NCBI GenBank assembly: GCA_020059985.1 | Contig: JAGVCI010000103.1 | Location: 1-26,479 of the forward strand | Origin: Candidatus Peribacterales bacterium | Lineage (GTDB): Bacteria > Patescibacteriota > Gracilibacteria > Peribacterales > Peribacteraceae | Length of the DNA stretch: 26,479 nt | Reading direction: 5' to 3' | In this document: one piece after another, positions 15,841-23,410 of the stretch | Layout: every line of letters starts with the position of its first letter | How positions within the stretch are numbered: the first letter of the stretch is position 1 | Made by a program: the position numbers and the translations under genes | Notes under the pieces: model-generated | What the model saw: only the letters and a program-made list of their open reading frames with translations | Database searches by the model: none | What the model was told of the DNA's origin: nothing

Positions 15841-16029
15841 ATGAACAAGAAAATTTTTCTGACGCTTACAAGTCTCTCGCTTCTCGCCGCTTGTCATCCG
15901 ACGGCTCCTATCAATGACACAGTTCCGACGGAGGAGTCGCACTCTATGGATGAAGACGGTGAAAGCATGATGATGGATGGTGCAATGCACGTCGAAGGCG
16001 GCGTCGGCGGTGCTGGTTCCGCTCAGTAA
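15841..16029 (+). CDS. Tiny lipoprotein with Met/Asp/Glu-rich tail
   Basis: A 62-residue product: MNKK, a hydrophobic segment and the lipobox LLAAC (Cys18). About 44 mature residues follow that are strongly acidic and rich in Met and His (MDEDGESMMMDGAMHVEGG), ending in a Gly-rich stretch. The tail could bind metal ions, but nothing identifies a partner. The frame is open upstream to 15649, but the lipoprotein signal sets the ATG at 15841. It is followed by a terminator and is divergent from the export operon. Confidence 0.7.
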   Translation: MNKKIFLTLTSLSLLAACHPTAPINDTVPTEESHSMDEDGESMMMDGAMHVEGGVGGAGSAQ

Positions 16030-16042
16030 TCGCGAGACCATT

Positions 16043-16074
16043 AAAAAAGCCGCTCCCCACCGGGGCGGCTTTTT
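16043..16074. terminator. Bidirectional terminator between the lipoprotein and the 57-codon gene
   Basis: The stem gccgctcc (16049-16056) pairs with ggggcggc (16062-16069), with one G-U pair. It is followed by five T on the plus strand, and A-run 16043-16048 gives six T on the minus strand. It can end the lipoprotein message and that of the convergent small gene. Confidence 0.85.
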
Positions 16075-16087
16075 ATAGTCATTTCAT

Positions 16088-16261
16088 TTAAAAATCCTCA
16101 TCGCTCACGAGAACGGTATTGGAGATGTGCTTGTCAAAATCCAATCCAGTTTCTCTACAGAGCTCTCGCAATTGATCGATTAAACTCTTCGGTACTTCTT
16201 GCGTGGTAGTTCCTGTGACTTGTTCCACATGGACAGATGAGTTTTCAGCAGGACCGTGCAT
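16088..16261 (-). CDS. Small protein of 57 residues, unknown function
   Basis: This short frame begins MHGPAENSS and ends VLVSDEDF. It looks genuine because it runs from an ATG to a TAA just ahead of a terminator and has a balanced composition. It also has a helical centre (SLIDQLRELCRETGLDFDKHI) and one Cys. On the minus strand the ATG is preceded by a pyrimidine-rich leader (TCTCCTTCTTTCTTT) and a TATTTT box at 16281-16276, the leader style seen at other genes here. No family is recognised. It is divergent from grpE across a 165-base gap. Confidence 0.5.
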   Translation of the reverse strand: MHGPAENSSVHVEQVTGTTTQEVPKSLIDQLRELCRETGLDFDKHISNTVLVSDEDF

Positions 16262-16392
16262 AAAGAAAGAAGGAGAAAATAGCGTGCAGAACTTTGGCTG
16301 CTTCTGCGATTTTTGTCTGCCTTACAATGCTCCGAACTTTCTCGTTTATTTTTTTTCTTCTATTCGTAGCGGAAAAAATGAGGGTGAGCTTC

Positions 16393-16420
16393 TTGATGCT
16401 ATGACAAACATCGTTACCAT
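16393..16420 (+). promoter_or_regulatory. Promoter of grpE, leaderless at a GTG
   Basis: TTGATG (16393-16398), 16 bases and TACCAT (16415-16420) put the start of transcription at the GTG at 16427. An alternative extended -10 TGCTATGAC (16397-16405) would start it about 15 bases earlier. No CIRCE-like operator is visible. Confidence 0.45.
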
Positions 16421-16426
16421 GAGGAC

Positions 16427-16918
16427 GTGAATCCTCCGAAAAAGAAAAGCGATGGCGATGAGAAACTTGCTGAGGAACTCCTGAAGGCGCAGGAGGAACT
16501 TGCGAAGTTGAAAGATCTCGCGGGTCGCGCACAGGCCGATCTGCAGAATGCGAAGGATCGGTTGCAGCGGGAGGGTGCGGACATGCGTCGCTACGCACTC
16601 GAGGGTGCATTTCTCTCTCTGCTCCCGACAATCGACAATCTGCAGCGTGCGTTCAAACATCTCCCCGAGGAGATTTCCTCGCACGATTGGGTGAAGGGGA
16701 TCCAAGCGACCGAGAGTGAGCTCATTCGGCAGTTACAGGCGCTCGGGCTCAAAAAAATTGATGCCGTGGGGCAGCCTGTCGACCCGAGCAAGCATGAGAT
16801 CCTGCAAGCGGGACCGGGAGAAGAGGGAAAGGTCACCCAGGTCCTGGAAGAAGGGTATGAGCTGAATGGAAGAATCATCCGCCCAGCAAAGGTCATGGTC
16901 GGAAATGGAGAAAAATAG
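16427..16918 (+). CDS. grpE: GrpE, nucleotide exchange factor for DnaK
   Basis: The 163 residues follow the GrpE plan: a charged N-terminal tail, a long helix of Lys, Glu and Leu heptads (about 12-60) that dimerises, then ALEGAFLSLLPTIDNLQRAFKH (57-78). The C-terminal beta domain ends in the family motif EEGYELNGRIIRPAKVMVG (142-160). It releases ADP from DnaK during refolding. No dnaK, dnaJ or hrcA is adjacent, unlike the common hrcA-grpE-dnaK order. The start is a GTG. An ATG at 16419 opens only a three-codon frame that ends on that GTG. Confidence 0.93.
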   Translation: MNPPKKKSDGDEKLAEELLKAQEELAKLKDLAGRAQADLQNAKDRLQREGADMRRYALEGAFLSLLPTIDNLQRAFKHLPEEISSHDWVKGIQATESELIRQLQALGLKKIDAVGQPVDPSKHEILQAGPGEEGKVTQVLEEGYELNGRIIRPAKVMVGNGEK

Positions 16919-16996
16919 GAATTGTTTTGGTCGCGGGTAAGGAAAACCGCTTCCAAAAAAACTATTTCTAAAATCAAGAACCAGGGAGCAGGTTTC

Positions 16997-18280
16997 CTAC
17001 CTGCGGACCTGGATCTGTTTTTTGAAGTCTTCTCCCTTCTCTTCGAAGTTTTTATACATGTCGTAGCTAGCTGAGGCGGGAGACAAGAGGCAACGACTGC
17101 CCGATCTTGTTACCCTCTTTGCGATTTTCACTGCTTCCTCCATCGTTACAGCATCAAAGATCTGGAGCTCTTCTTCCTTTTTCGAGCTCTCGAGCGCTTT
17201 GCGGATGATCTCTCGATTCTCTCCAAGGAGGATGACATTACGCGGATGGAGCGCGATCTCGTCGGCGAGGTTTTCAAACTTCAGCCCGCGATCTTTGCCG
17301 CCGAGGATGACGGTGTGCACTCCGTGATCAAACGATTCCAGTGCTTCGATGGTCGAGTGCGGTGTGGTCGAGATCGCATCGTCAATCCATTCGATACCAT
17401 CGTGGACTCCGAGTGATTGAAGCCGATGGGGGAGTCCTTGGAACTTTTTGATCGTGTCTGCGGCGATTGCTTCAGACACACCCAGGTACTCCGCGACTTT
17501 CCACGCACCTGCGGCATTCCGCAGATTATGCAGACCGAGGAGCGTCATCTCGTCTTCGCCGACGATGCTCTCGTCTGAATCGAAGGCAACGAGTTCTCCT
17601 TCGCTCTCTTTCGCGATCGCGTACGCACCATCCGAAACGCCGTTATAGAAGACGACATCACCATCAGACTGGAACCGTGTGATATTTTTCTTCGCTTCCA
17701 GGTACGCCTTCTCGGTGCCGTGGTAATCGAGGTGCTCGGGAAAAAAGCTCGTGATGAGGGCGATCTGTGGACTCGTTGTCGTGTGCATCAGCTGGTAGCT
17801 GCTCATTTCCATCACGAAGAAGGAATCCTTCGTGGCCTGGTCCAAATGGGCGATTGAGGGATCGCCAATATTTCCGACAAGGTACGATTTTTTCCCTGCA
17901 GCGACGAGGATCGCATGGATCAAGCTGGCGGTTGTGCTCTTGCCCTTCGTTCCCGTCACTCCGATGAGTGTCGCCCCTGCGGCTTTTGCGGTATCGAGAA
18001 AAATCTGCGACGAGTTGGTGATCTTCTTCTCTACTGCTTTAAATTCTTTCTGCGGCGGAATGCCGGGAGAAATGATGATGACATCAAAACGATTGAGATT
18101 CTCTAAATATTTTCCCCCGGTTTGCATCTTGTATCTTGTCTCTTGCAGTTTTTCGTTTCGATCCGCAATCGTGACATCAGCACTCGGTGCATATTTCTGT
18201 ATAGCTCCCAGCATTGCTCGCCCCTCTTGGCCGAAGCCGAGGATACAGACGGCCTTTCCTTTGAGTTCCTGAATAATCAT
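16997..18280 (-). CDS. murD: MurD-type ligase, probably the L-glutamate-adding MurD2 form
   Basis: The 427-residue protein is a Mur ligase of the MurD class, which joins glutamate to UDP-MurNAc-L-Ala. The UDP-binding region is at 12-20 (ILGFGQEGR) and SPGIPP at 71-76. The ATP loop GVTGTKGKST is at 107-116, FPEHLDYHG at 180-188, and the C-terminal SPASASYDMYKNFEEKGEDF at 400-419. The position of the canonical NDSKATN motif, which helps bind D-Glu in E. coli MurD, reads DDAISTTP (300-307). Because the next gene upstream is murL, the substrate is inferred to be L-Glu (MurD2 activity). Residues 45-53 (LQETRYKMQ) are encoded by a short tandem repeat. The start overlaps murL by 4 bases. Confidence 0.88.
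   Translation of the reverse strand: MIIQELKGKAVCILGFGQEGRAMLGAIQKYAPSADVTIADRNEKLQETRYKMQTGGKYLENLNRFDVIIISPGIPPQKEFKAVEKKITNSSQIFLDTAKAAGATLIGVTGTKGKSTTASLIHAILVAAGKKSYLVGNIGDPSIAHLDQATKDSFFVMEMSSYQLMHTTTSPQIALITSFFPEHLDYHGTEKAYLEAKKNITRFQSDGDVVFYNGVSDGAYAIAKESEGELVAFDSDESIVGEDEMTLLGLHNLRNAAGAWKVAEYLGVSEAIAADTIKKFQGLPHRLQSLGVHDGIEWIDDAISTTPHSTIEALESFDHGVHTVILGGKDRGLKFENLADEIALHPRNVILLGENREIIRKALESSKKEEELQIFDAVTMEEAVKIAKRVTRSGSRCLLSPASASYDMYKNFEEKGEDFKKQIQVRR
18124..18148 (-). repeat. Short tandem repeat in the murD coding sequence
   Basis: Three imperfect copies of an ATCTTGT-like unit on the plus strand (minus strand ACAAGAT) encode ETRYKMQ in a loop region of MurD that varies between species. 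Confidence 0.55.
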
Positions 18281-19635
18281 GCAACGGCGGCAACTTCTTG
18301 GAGACTGAAACTTCGCATGAGCGATTGAAATTCTCTCGGGATCCGATGATCCGTGGATGGCTTGAGCGAGCTCTCGATCTTGCGCATTGGATCATTGACC
18401 AAAGGAAGGACATCTCTCACGAACATCTGCATCGCCTTGGTGTCTTCCAGATCTCCACGCTTGTGCGCAAGGAGGAACGCTGCCTTCGTTTCCTCTGGTG
18501 TGCCGACACACTCGAACGGTTTATGCCCCTGTAGTCCGAGGAGTTCGCGGTAGAGCGTCTGCGCTTCTGGGGCATCGAAGGTCAGTCCTCCGAAGATCTG
18601 TGTGAGCGTCTCGCGAGGGAGGAACGCGGCGTAGAGCGCGAAGACGAATGCGGTTTTGGGATCAGAGTGGACCCAGAGGTTCGCGGGTTTCTCTTCGAGG
18701 ATTCTCCAGTTCGCGTTGCAGCTCGTCGTGACGGCGAAGTACTGGGGATAGTGCGTGAAGAGCTTCGCGATTCCTAGTTCCGAGAGCGGCCGGAGCAAAC
18801 TGAAATAGGAAAGATCTGGCGTGATGTAGTCCTTCACGTACTCCTGGAACATTTCTTCGAATGCGAGGCTCTTACTCCACTGGTGATTGATCACACGGCC
18901 TTTCCATTCCACATTTCCCTCCGAGGCGCTTCGCTCATTGCTCATGATCACCGCTTCAAAGCCGTACTGGAGTGCCACGAACGTTGCGAGGAAGGAGAGG
19001 TACGCCGTGATCGGCACGTGGCCGTTGAGTGCTCCTTCTTTGTTGAGCTCAAAAAGTTTCGCCGAGAGTGTGCGTTCGACGGTGATCACGGGGAGACCGG
19101 TGACCTTCACCGCTTTATCGATCAACGGATGACTTCCCATCCGCAGAAGCGTCACGTCGTAGCCCGCTTCCTTGAGGAGTTCTATCGTTACGATGGAATC
19201 TTTTCCTCCGCCGATCGGGACGAGAACGGATCCCTTGCGAATGTCGCGTCCGGCTTCTGCGTGTCCGCCCATGCGGGTGATCGGGAAGCGCACGAGACCA
19301 GTCGGATCTATCTGATTCTTATAGAAAAATTCTCCGAGCCCTTCGGTGTAGACGGTGTTCCAGAAGAGCGTCTGTCCTTCGCTCAAATCTCCGGACTGCA
19401 CATCCATCGTTTTTGGGCAGCACGTTTTGTAGTAGCTCGTTCCTCCTGCCAGGTGGAGTCCGAGGAGCGCTCGATTCGCGAGCCGTTGCGGGACCGCGAC
19501 AGGGGAGAGATTTGTTTTGATTTCGAGCGTTTCGCGAAACCGGGTCTCACCGTCGAGCGTGTATCCTAGGTCGATCCGATTGGCCCGCGGGTCATAGCCG
19601 AAAGACGAGAAGACGAATGTCTTATGCTGCTCCAT
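18277..19635 (-). CDS. murL: MurL, UDP-MurNAc-L-Ala-L-Glu epimerase
   Basis: The 452-residue product matches what I know of MurL: a PP-loop-like VPIGGGKDSIVTIELL (139-154), NERSASEGNVEW (233-244), HYPQYF near 295 and TSCNANW (304-310). In Xanthomonas, MurL uses ATP and Mg to invert the terminal L-Glu of UDP-MurNAc-L-Ala-L-Glu after MurD2 has added it. The joint step replaces glutamate racemase (MurI) plus classical MurD. Here it is directly upstream of the murD-like gene, with ATGA-type overlap, the expected partnership. CCPKT (72-76) adds further conserved-looking cysteines. The ATG at 19635 has a TATGCT box ending nine bases upstream and no Shine-Dalgarno site. Confidence 0.85.
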   Translation of the reverse strand: MEQHKTFVFSSFGYDPRANRIDLGYTLDGETRFRETLEIKTNLSPVAVPQRLANRALLGLHLAGGTSYYKTCCPKTMDVQSGDLSEGQTLFWNTVYTEGLGEFFYKNQIDPTGLVRFPITRMGGHAEAGRDIRKGSVLVPIGGGKDSIVTIELLKEAGYDVTLLRMGSHPLIDKAVKVTGLPVITVERTLSAKLFELNKEGALNGHVPITAYLSFLATFVALQYGFEAVIMSNERSASEGNVEWKGRVINHQWSKSLAFEEMFQEYVKDYITPDLSYFSLLRPLSELGIAKLFTHYPQYFAVTTSCNANWRILEEKPANLWVHSDPKTAFVFALYAAFLPRETLTQIFGGLTFDAPEAQTLYRELLGLQGHKPFECVGTPEETKAAFLLAHKRGDLEDTKAMQMFVRDVLPLVNDPMRKIESSLKPSTDHRIPREFQSLMRSFSLQEVAAVA

Positions 19636-19644
19636 CGAGTGGTC

Positions 19645-19650
19645 AGCATA
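19645..19650 (-). promoter_or_regulatory. -10 box of the murL-murD operon
   Basis: TATGCT (4 of 6) on the minus strand ends nine bases before the murL ATG, giving a leader of about two bases. No good -35 box is seen, so confidence is modest. Confidence 0.4.
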
Positions 19651-19709
19651 CCGTAAAGAACGCTCTGGGAGTTAGGGTTTGATTGTGAATTATTGTACGA
19701 TGGGCGCGA

Positions 19710-19743
19710 GCCATGGTGGCGGTCCTTCGACCGGGCTCAGGAC
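19710..19743 (+). pseudogene. tRNA-Leu 5' fragment fused to a palindromic repeat
   Basis: gccatggtggcgg (19710-19722) equals the first 13 bases of the complete tRNA-Leu at 19876. It runs straight into the dyad repeat of 19722-19743 (gtcct ... aggac). Nothing tRNA-like follows, so only the acceptor 5' strand and start of the D arm remain. Confidence 0.7.
19722..19743. repeat. Dyad repeat GTCCTTCGACCGGGCTCAGGAC type
   Basis: Five-base arms (gtcct / aggac) enclose tcgaccgggctc. I recall near-identical sequences of the TCCTTCGAC-n-GCTCAGGA form as dispersed intergenic repeats in many CPR and other genomes. That comparison is from memory. Confidence 0.6.
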
Positions 19744-19786
19744 AGCTCTCGTGATCATTCATTCAGGTCTTTCTGTCATTGCTCAA

Positions 19787-19848
19787 GCCATGGTGGCGGA
19801 ATTGGTATACCTGCCTGCCGGCAGGCAGGCGCGCACGACGAAAACTCG
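19787..19848 (+). pseudogene. Truncated tRNA-Leu interrupted by a 20-base palindrome
   Basis: The acceptor 5' strand and D arm (gccatggtggcgg then aattggtatac) match the complete tRNA-Leu apart from one base. A perfect 20-base palindrome then interrupts the sequence. GCGCACGAC resumes the anticodon stem, but the loop is altered and there is no variable arm, T arm or 3' acceptor strand. It cannot fold into a tRNA. Confidence 0.75.
19810..19829. repeat. Perfect 20-base palindrome in the tRNA-Leu pseudogene
   Basis: cctgcctgccggcaggcagg is fully self-complementary. I recall the same core (TGCCTGCCGGCAGGCA) as a recurrent repeat in CPR assemblies, where it gives LPAGRQA-like peptides in genes. 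That is memory, not a search result. Confidence 0.8.
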
Positions 19849-19875
19849 TTAGAATAGAATTACGATCTTTCTTAT

Positions 19876-19962
19876 GCCATGGTGGCGGAACTGGTATACG
19901 CGCACGACTCAAAATCGTGTTCCCTCACGGGATTGTGGGTTCAAGTCCCACCCATGGCACCA
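19876..19962 (+). tRNA. tRNA-Leu (anticodon CAA) with encoded CCA
   Basis: A complete class II cloverleaf: acceptor GCCATGG with CCATGGC, a D arm, anticodon stem CACGA/TCGTG around CTCAAAA (anticodon CAA, reading UUG), and a long variable arm with CCC/GGG. The T stem is GTGGG/CCCAC with TTCAAGT, followed by discriminator A and encoded CCA at 19960-19962. Two truncated copies of its 5' part lie upstream. Confidence 0.95.
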
Positions 19963-19990
19963 AAACACTGGCTTAAAGCAGATTGGAACA

Positions 19991-20018
19991 TTGACATAAA
20001 TAGAAATTAGTTTAAAGT
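19991..20018 (+). promoter_or_regulatory. Promoter of the coiled-coil protein gene, leaderless
   Basis: A perfect TTGACA (19991-19996), 16 bases and TAAAGT (20013-20018, 4 of 6) put the start of transcription at the ATG at 20025. Confidence 0.65.
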
Positions 20019-20024
20019 ATTTTC

Positions 20025-21611
20025 ATGTCTGAAAAGCAGGAATCTCCGCTAGAGAATCCAGAGAAAGCTGCGAGCTCTGACGTGGATGCTGAGGCACTTC
20101 TCGCAGATCTTGCTGACCTTGGGAAGCTTCTTCATAAAAACGGTGATCCACTCAAGAAGCAACTCGCGGACGCTGTTCGTGAAGTACAGACCGACTTACG
20201 TGTTACTCTTAGAGGAGAGCAGTTAGAAAGTGGGGCAGAAGTGCTCGCACAACTTCGTGAACGCGCACGTGTGCTTCGAGAAGAAATACAGGCGCTCGTT
20301 GATGCGAAAGAGAAAAAAGAGAAAGCGGAGACCGCGCGCAGAAATGCGCAAACGAAGCTTCAAAAGCTTTCCGAACATCCGCCGCAGAGACGGAAGATCA
20401 AGCCGAGTCGAGACCCGAAATGGAAAACCCCCACCGAAGACGAGCTCAATAAGGAGCATGAAACGGAGATGGCCGAGCACGCGAAGGAGATCCAGCGAGT
20501 GGAAGGGAGAATCGCGACGTTGAGTGCGGAAACGAACGCTGCGGATGCGCGATTGAACGAGATGCAAGCGAGCACGCAAGCGAGCATGCAGGAAACACTC
20601 GAGGCGGTGCAGCACACGAGTGCGTTTCTCCGTGAGCAATCGACACGACAAGTGGAGAGTGTGCCGCAGTCAAAAGTCACCACCCCCAGGCAATCGAGCC
20701 CCTTCGTCATCGATGTAGGTGCGGGATTCGAAAAGACGTCCATACCACCCTCTCCGCAAAAAAAAGTAGGGCTGCGTCTCACTTCGAATAAAGGTTTGGA
20801 TTTATCGTTTTCAGTCCCGCTTCAGGCCGAGTCTACTGTAGACCTGGCACAACTGGAACAAAGGGTGCTCGTTGTTTCGAGCCTGATGAAAGAGCTGCGT
20901 TCGAAGCTGAAAGATCCTGCAAATTTCATCAAAGATTTTGATGCGATCAGGAATGTGATACGCACGCTGATCGCGAAGTTGAAAGAGGATGGTGTGCAGA
21001 ATGAAAGCGATGCTCTCGCGGCGATTTCGGAACAGACATATGGGGCATGCCAAAGCAAAGAATGGAACCTGGAAGAAGGCTTTCTCCATCAGCTTTCCGC
21101 AGTAGGTTCGAAAAAATGGGACGAGGTAAAACGGATTATTTCCCACGAACGCCCCATCTACCCGACGTCAGCACAATTCAATCTGTATGAGAATATTCCG
21201 GACGCGGTTCCGCGCGTGGGAATCACGAAAATGAAAAAGCGATTTACGGAGTTAGAAGACGGGGAATTCGATCCCCTGTATGCCCAGGCGCTGAATCTCG
21301 CGGAGTGGTGCGCTGTGACGGAAAAAGAGCGATATGTTGCCGCTGGTCAGCAGTTTTTTGATCAATCAGTGCGCGAGCCGGCAAAGGACGCCCTGCACAG
21401 ATTGGTGGGGGTAATCCCTCCGAAGCGGGAAGGAAAACGAATAGCTGCCGAGCGTATGTATCACGCGGTTCTTACGGTGGAAGATCGCGCGGAAAAAGCG
21501 GAGACGGAATACCAGAGAGTCATCACGCAATTTTTCGGGTATCTTGCCGGGAAAAACGGGAATGCATTGCTGAAGCAATGGGAACAGGGCGGGTCGAGGA
21601 AGAAACGTTAG
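20025..21611 (+). CDS. Large hypothetical protein with coiled-coil N-terminal half
   Basis: The 528-residue protein has no signal peptide or membrane segment. Residues about 20-215 are almost entirely charged helix with heptads of Leu and Ala (ADLADLGKLL, EIQALVDAKEKKEKAETARRN, EIQRVEGRIATLSAETNA). They are broken by a Lys, Pro-rich patch at 115-138 (HPPQRRKIKPSRDPKWKTP). Residues about 228-270 include a beta-like region, and the rest is helical again. No family is recognised. A scaffold or cytoskeleton-like role would be a guess. It stands alone, convergent with the kinase-like gene 16 bases away, and no terminator is visible between them. Confidence 0.75.
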   Translation: MSEKQESPLENPEKAASSDVDAEALLADLADLGKLLHKNGDPLKKQLADAVREVQTDLRVTLRGEQLESGAEVLAQLRERARVLREEIQALVDAKEKKEKAETARRNAQTKLQKLSEHPPQRRKIKPSRDPKWKTPTEDELNKEHETEMAEHAKEIQRVEGRIATLSAETNAADARLNEMQASTQASMQETLEAVQHTSAFLREQSTRQVESVPQSKVTTPRQSSPFVIDVGAGFEKTSIPPSPQKKVGLRLTSNKGLDLSFSVPLQAESTVDLAQLEQRVLVVSSLMKELRSKLKDPANFIKDFDAIRNVIRTLIAKLKEDGVQNESDALAAISEQTYGACQSKEWNLEEGFLHQLSAVGSKKWDEVKRIISHERPIYPTSAQFNLYENIPDAVPRVGITKMKKRFTELEDGEFDPLYAQALNLAEWCAVTEKERYVAAGQQFFDQSVREPAKDALHRLVGVIPPKREGKRIAAERMYHAVLTVEDRAEKAETEYQRVITQFFGYLAGKNGNALLKQWEQGGSRKKR

Positions 21612-21627
21612 GAGCCCTTCGATAGAA

Positions 21628-23334
21628 TTAATCCATCTCCCAGAGTGCCACACGGATGTTCCAATCGGGCTCGAATGCCATCGTGGGTTTTGCGGTGTTC
21701 TTCCACGTGCCCTCCGCGAGCTTCATGGCGCGCTTTGCGGTCTCCTCCAAGATCTTCGGGAATTTGTCTTCCGGAATGTCAGACCAGTCGCACTTATCGG
21801 AGTGGAAGAGCATGGCGCCCGCGTAGCGGCTGATGAGGCTGATGAAGATCATGCTCGCGGTCGTAATGAAGCGCTCGTCCATGGTCTGGTCCTTCGTGCG
21901 GAACGACTCCATGTACTTCTGCACGTCCCAGATGTGGGCCATGGAGAGAATGGTGGCGACGCTGTCGCCAGCGCCCATGGTCTGTTCCTTGGCGAGGTTG
22001 ATTTTCTTCTCGGGATCGCCGAGCAGCTTGATCATTTTTGCCGGGCCCTCGGTGGTCTCGTCGGGGATAGAGGAGAAGATCGCGTACTTCTTTCCGTTCG
22101 GGTCGATCGCGACGTGATACCCGCCCTCTCGTCCGCAGCTGACACTCACGGGGAAGCGCATGTTCTTCGCTGCCTTTGGGTGCACGACGGAGAAGTATCG
22201 GCGGAACGAGGCCGTTACCTCACTCGTTGTTTGCTCGTGCAGCTGCCCATTCTCGTCGAAGGGTTTGGCGAAGGTGAGGACTTCCTCTTCCTCGGGGAGC
22301 CCGCTGCTGTTGGCGCGCTTGCCCTGTACTGCTTCGCGTCGCTCGAGTGCCTCGATGAACTTCACCATCTCTTCGTCGTTCATGCTGATGATGGGATTCT
22401 CTCCCTGGTTGAGCCTGTTGTTGTAGGTCTCGATCGCGCATTGGTCCCGGAATGCACTCGACGGATTTTGGAACTCGGTGTAGGTCGCACGGTCCTGATT
22501 GTTCTTTGCGAGGGGAGTAAGGCTTTCGGAGACCAGGGCGTGGTTACATTCGGCGAGCTTCGGAAAATGCTTTCCCATTTCACTGAGAGTGGAGTGCATG
22601 GGAGTGACGAGTCCGAGCGTCCCCTTCGATTGAGTCATATCGTTCGGATACTTCATGTGGAGGGCCTTGCGACTATCCACTTCGAGATACTTGAGGTGGA
22701 TGCGCTCCCGCACATCCTCTGGAACTCCTTCCATCCATTCGTTGAAGACGGGTTCGTACGTGGAGAACAGACGGACTTCCACATTCGTCGGCATCACTTT
22801 CGCACGCATTGCGTGCACGATGTTGCGGATCATATTCGGGACGTTGCCACCCGGGTCCACGCGACTGATGTGCATGAGCGCCTCGTGCAGTCGGATCGCA
22901 TCCGAAGCGTTTTCGTTGATCCCTTTTCCTCTGTACGACTGAGGCAGAGGGATTTTCATCTCCTTCAAATATTCGTCACCTTCGGCGCCGAGTCGGAGGA
23001 CGAGACCCAATTTATCTCCGATCTGGGTGTTGAGCAGGCGCATGCTGGCTGCCACTTTTTCCTGCTTCGGTCCCACGAAGTTTGTGTTTTTGCGCAGACT
23101 CAAGAGAAGCTGCTTCGCAGCGTCCTCGTGTTGCGCAACTTCTTCTGGGGTTGCCCTCGTCGGGTCCGGAAATGCTTTGTAGTCGACAACGTTCACCTGT
23201 ACTGCTCCGAGCAGCGGGTTATCGACGCTTTGCATTTCGTGCTTCTTACTCACAGGAGGGGTATTTGTAACAGAGAGCGTATGGGCAACGCAAGTGGCGC
23301 TTCCCACTGTTCTTTCTTTGGACATTGGAAACAT
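21628..23334 (-). CDS. Divergent PfkB/ribokinase-like kinase
   Basis: A 568-residue protein whose ends fit the ribokinase fold. GGNVPNMIRNIVHAMRAK (162-179) resembles the substrate-side GGxxxN block. NDEEMVKFIEALERRE (319-334) resembles the N-x-x-E helix. SVSCGREGGYHVAIDPNGKKYAIFSSIP (397-424) matches the strands before the anion hole. GAGDSVATILSMAH (454-467) is the GAGDS motif with the catalytic Asp (457). Usual family length is 300-350, so about 200 extra residues lie at the N terminus and in the middle. Substrate unknown; an ADP-dependent sugar kinase is another possibility. TTGATC, 16 bases and GATTTT upstream would favour the ATG at 23325 (MSKERT) over that at 23334. Confidence 0.55.
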   Translation of the reverse strand: MFPMSKERTVGSATCVAHTLSVTNTPPVSKKHEMQSVDNPLLGAVQVNVVDYKAFPDPTRATPEEVAQHEDAAKQLLLSLRKNTNFVGPKQEKVAASMRLLNTQIGDKLGLVLRLGAEGDEYLKEMKIPLPQSYRGKGINENASDAIRLHEALMHISRVDPGGNVPNMIRNIVHAMRAKVMPTNVEVRLFSTYEPVFNEWMEGVPEDVRERIHLKYLEVDSRKALHMKYPNDMTQSKGTLGLVTPMHSTLSEMGKHFPKLAECNHALVSESLTPLAKNNQDRATYTEFQNPSSAFRDQCAIETYNNRLNQGENPIISMNDEEMVKFIEALERREAVQGKRANSSGLPEEEEVLTFAKPFDENGQLHEQTTSEVTASFRRYFSVVHPKAAKNMRFPVSVSCGREGGYHVAIDPNGKKYAIFSSIPDETTEGPAKMIKLLGDPEKKINLAKEQTMGAGDSVATILSMAHIWDVQKYMESFRTKDQTMDERFITTASMIFISLISRYAGAMLFHSDKCDWSDIPEDKFPKILEETAKRAMKLAEGTWKNTAKPTMAFEPDWNIRVALWEMD

Positions 23335-23410
23335 CCCAAAATCTTGCGTTTTCCGAGGAGATCAATCTCCGCGTCATACTGTTGTTCTCTCTCCCAACAG
23401 CGGATGTGTG

